Part shown: in pieces, positions 5,752 through 6,029 of the stretch
Numbering within the stretch: the first letter of the stretch is position 1
Layout of the letters: every line of letters begins with the position of its first letter
Assembly (NCBI GenBank): GCA_937885735.1
Contig: CALABN010000068.1
Location: 1 to 6,029 of the forward strand
Source of the DNA: an uncultured Bacteroidota bacterium
Lineage (GTDB): Bacteria; Bacteroidota; Bacteroidia; Bacteroidales; SZUA-534
DNA: 6,029 bases
Direction of reading: 5' to 3'
Program-made: the position numbers and the translations under genes
Notes under the pieces: model-generated
Told to the model about the DNA's origin: nothing
The model's database searches: none
Seen by the model: only the letters and a program-made list of their open reading frames with translations

Positions 5752-6029
5752 GAATTACAGTTTTCCAATAATAATCATGATGCACAGAAGTTGCTGCTGT
5801 TTTTATCATCTTGTTAATAACAGATGGTTTTAATTCTTTAATCACAATTACTTCTGCAAGTTTTGCTGCAAGATTTTCAGGATTATTCTTTGGATATAAA
5901 GAACCGGTTTTTGTATCAACAATTTTATTTAATCCACCTGTTTTATGAGCAACTGGAATTGTACCAAAAACCTGACCAATAAAATCTTCTAATCCGCACG
6001 GTTCAAAAAAACTTGGAAGAACTATAAAA
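5744..6029 (-). CDS. glgA: Glycogen synthase, C-terminal fragment (truncated at both ends)
   Basis: Read on the minus strand from base 6028, about 95 codons encode the end of a GT5 glycogen/starch synthase, which adds glucose from ADP-glucose (or UDP-glucose) to growing alpha-1,4-glucan in the cytosol. Diagnostic are VLPSFFEPCGLEDF (fragment residues 3-16, with the conserved catalytic-region EPCGL) and FGTIPVAHKTGGLNKIVD (21-38), followed by the helix ENLAAKLAEV and HHDYYWKTVIQKK near the end. The N-terminal ~80 percent lies beyond the window. There is no proper stop: the frame runs through the 8-A run and on, antisense to the sugar transferase, to about 5132, which is not plausible protein. 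Codon use (TTA, AAA, GGA/GGT) and about 30 percent GC differ from all other genes here. The GLEDFIGQ and GGLNKI variants, as I recall them, are closer to spirochaete (Treponema-like) than to Bacteroidota enzymes; that is inference from memory. Confidence 0.85.

Noticed and set aside
1..6029. CRISPR array, tRNA/rRNA, insertion sequence, toxin-antitoxin or phage-defence cassette
   Set aside because: I looked for spaced direct repeats, cloverleaf-like stretches, transposase motifs and paired small ORFs on both strands and found none.

Overview
The window looks like a chromosomal stretch from a Bacteroidales-type bacterium (phylum Bacteroidota). Three things suggest this: start sites preceded by A/T-rich DNA instead of Shine-Dalgarno motifs, several TAnnTTTG-type -7 promoter boxes, and outer-membrane barrel, RecN and flippase-like proteins in typical Bacteroidota form. 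Coding GC is roughly in the mid-40s percent, except in the last ~280 bases.

Layout. (1) Positions 1-1577, minus strand: a two-gene unit made of a small secreted or membrane protein of unknown function (927-1577) followed 2 bases later by the first 308 codons of recN, which runs off the left edge. (2) Positions 1578-2089: a 512-base A/T-rich intergenic region holding the promoter of the recN unit, one perfect DnaA-box 9-mer and a small inverted repeat, but no gene I can support. (3) Positions 2090-3440, plus strand: two tandem paralogous small outer-membrane beta-barrel proteins, closed by a strong intrinsic terminator at 3470-3504. (4) Positions 3512-5029, minus strand: a two-gene unit made of a GTG-started polytopic membrane protein of the lysylphosphatidylglycerol-synthase-TM/UPF0104 (YbhN/AglD-like) family, then a 166-residue protein that resembles a degenerate GIY-YIG domain. 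(5) A 114-base divergent promoter region, then 5144-5737, plus strand: a complete small sugar transferase (PglC-like monotopic phosphoglycosyl transferase), which would start assembly of a lipid-linked surface glycan. (6) Positions 5744-6029, minus strand: the C-terminal end of a glycogen synthase with about 30 percent GC and a different codon usage. It has no stop codon of its own and reads straight into the antisense of the sugar transferase.

Parts 1-5 are coherent: a repair gene and envelope-related genes in two convergent and two divergent transcription units. Part 6 does not fit. The glycogen synthase reading frame joins the Bacteroidota-like DNA at or next to an 8-T homopolymer directly after the sugar transferase stop codon. 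This is either a contig misjoin between two organisms or a recent DNA rearrangement, and it is the most important point to check. I see no CRISPR array, tRNA, rRNA, insertion sequence or clear defence or other novel system.
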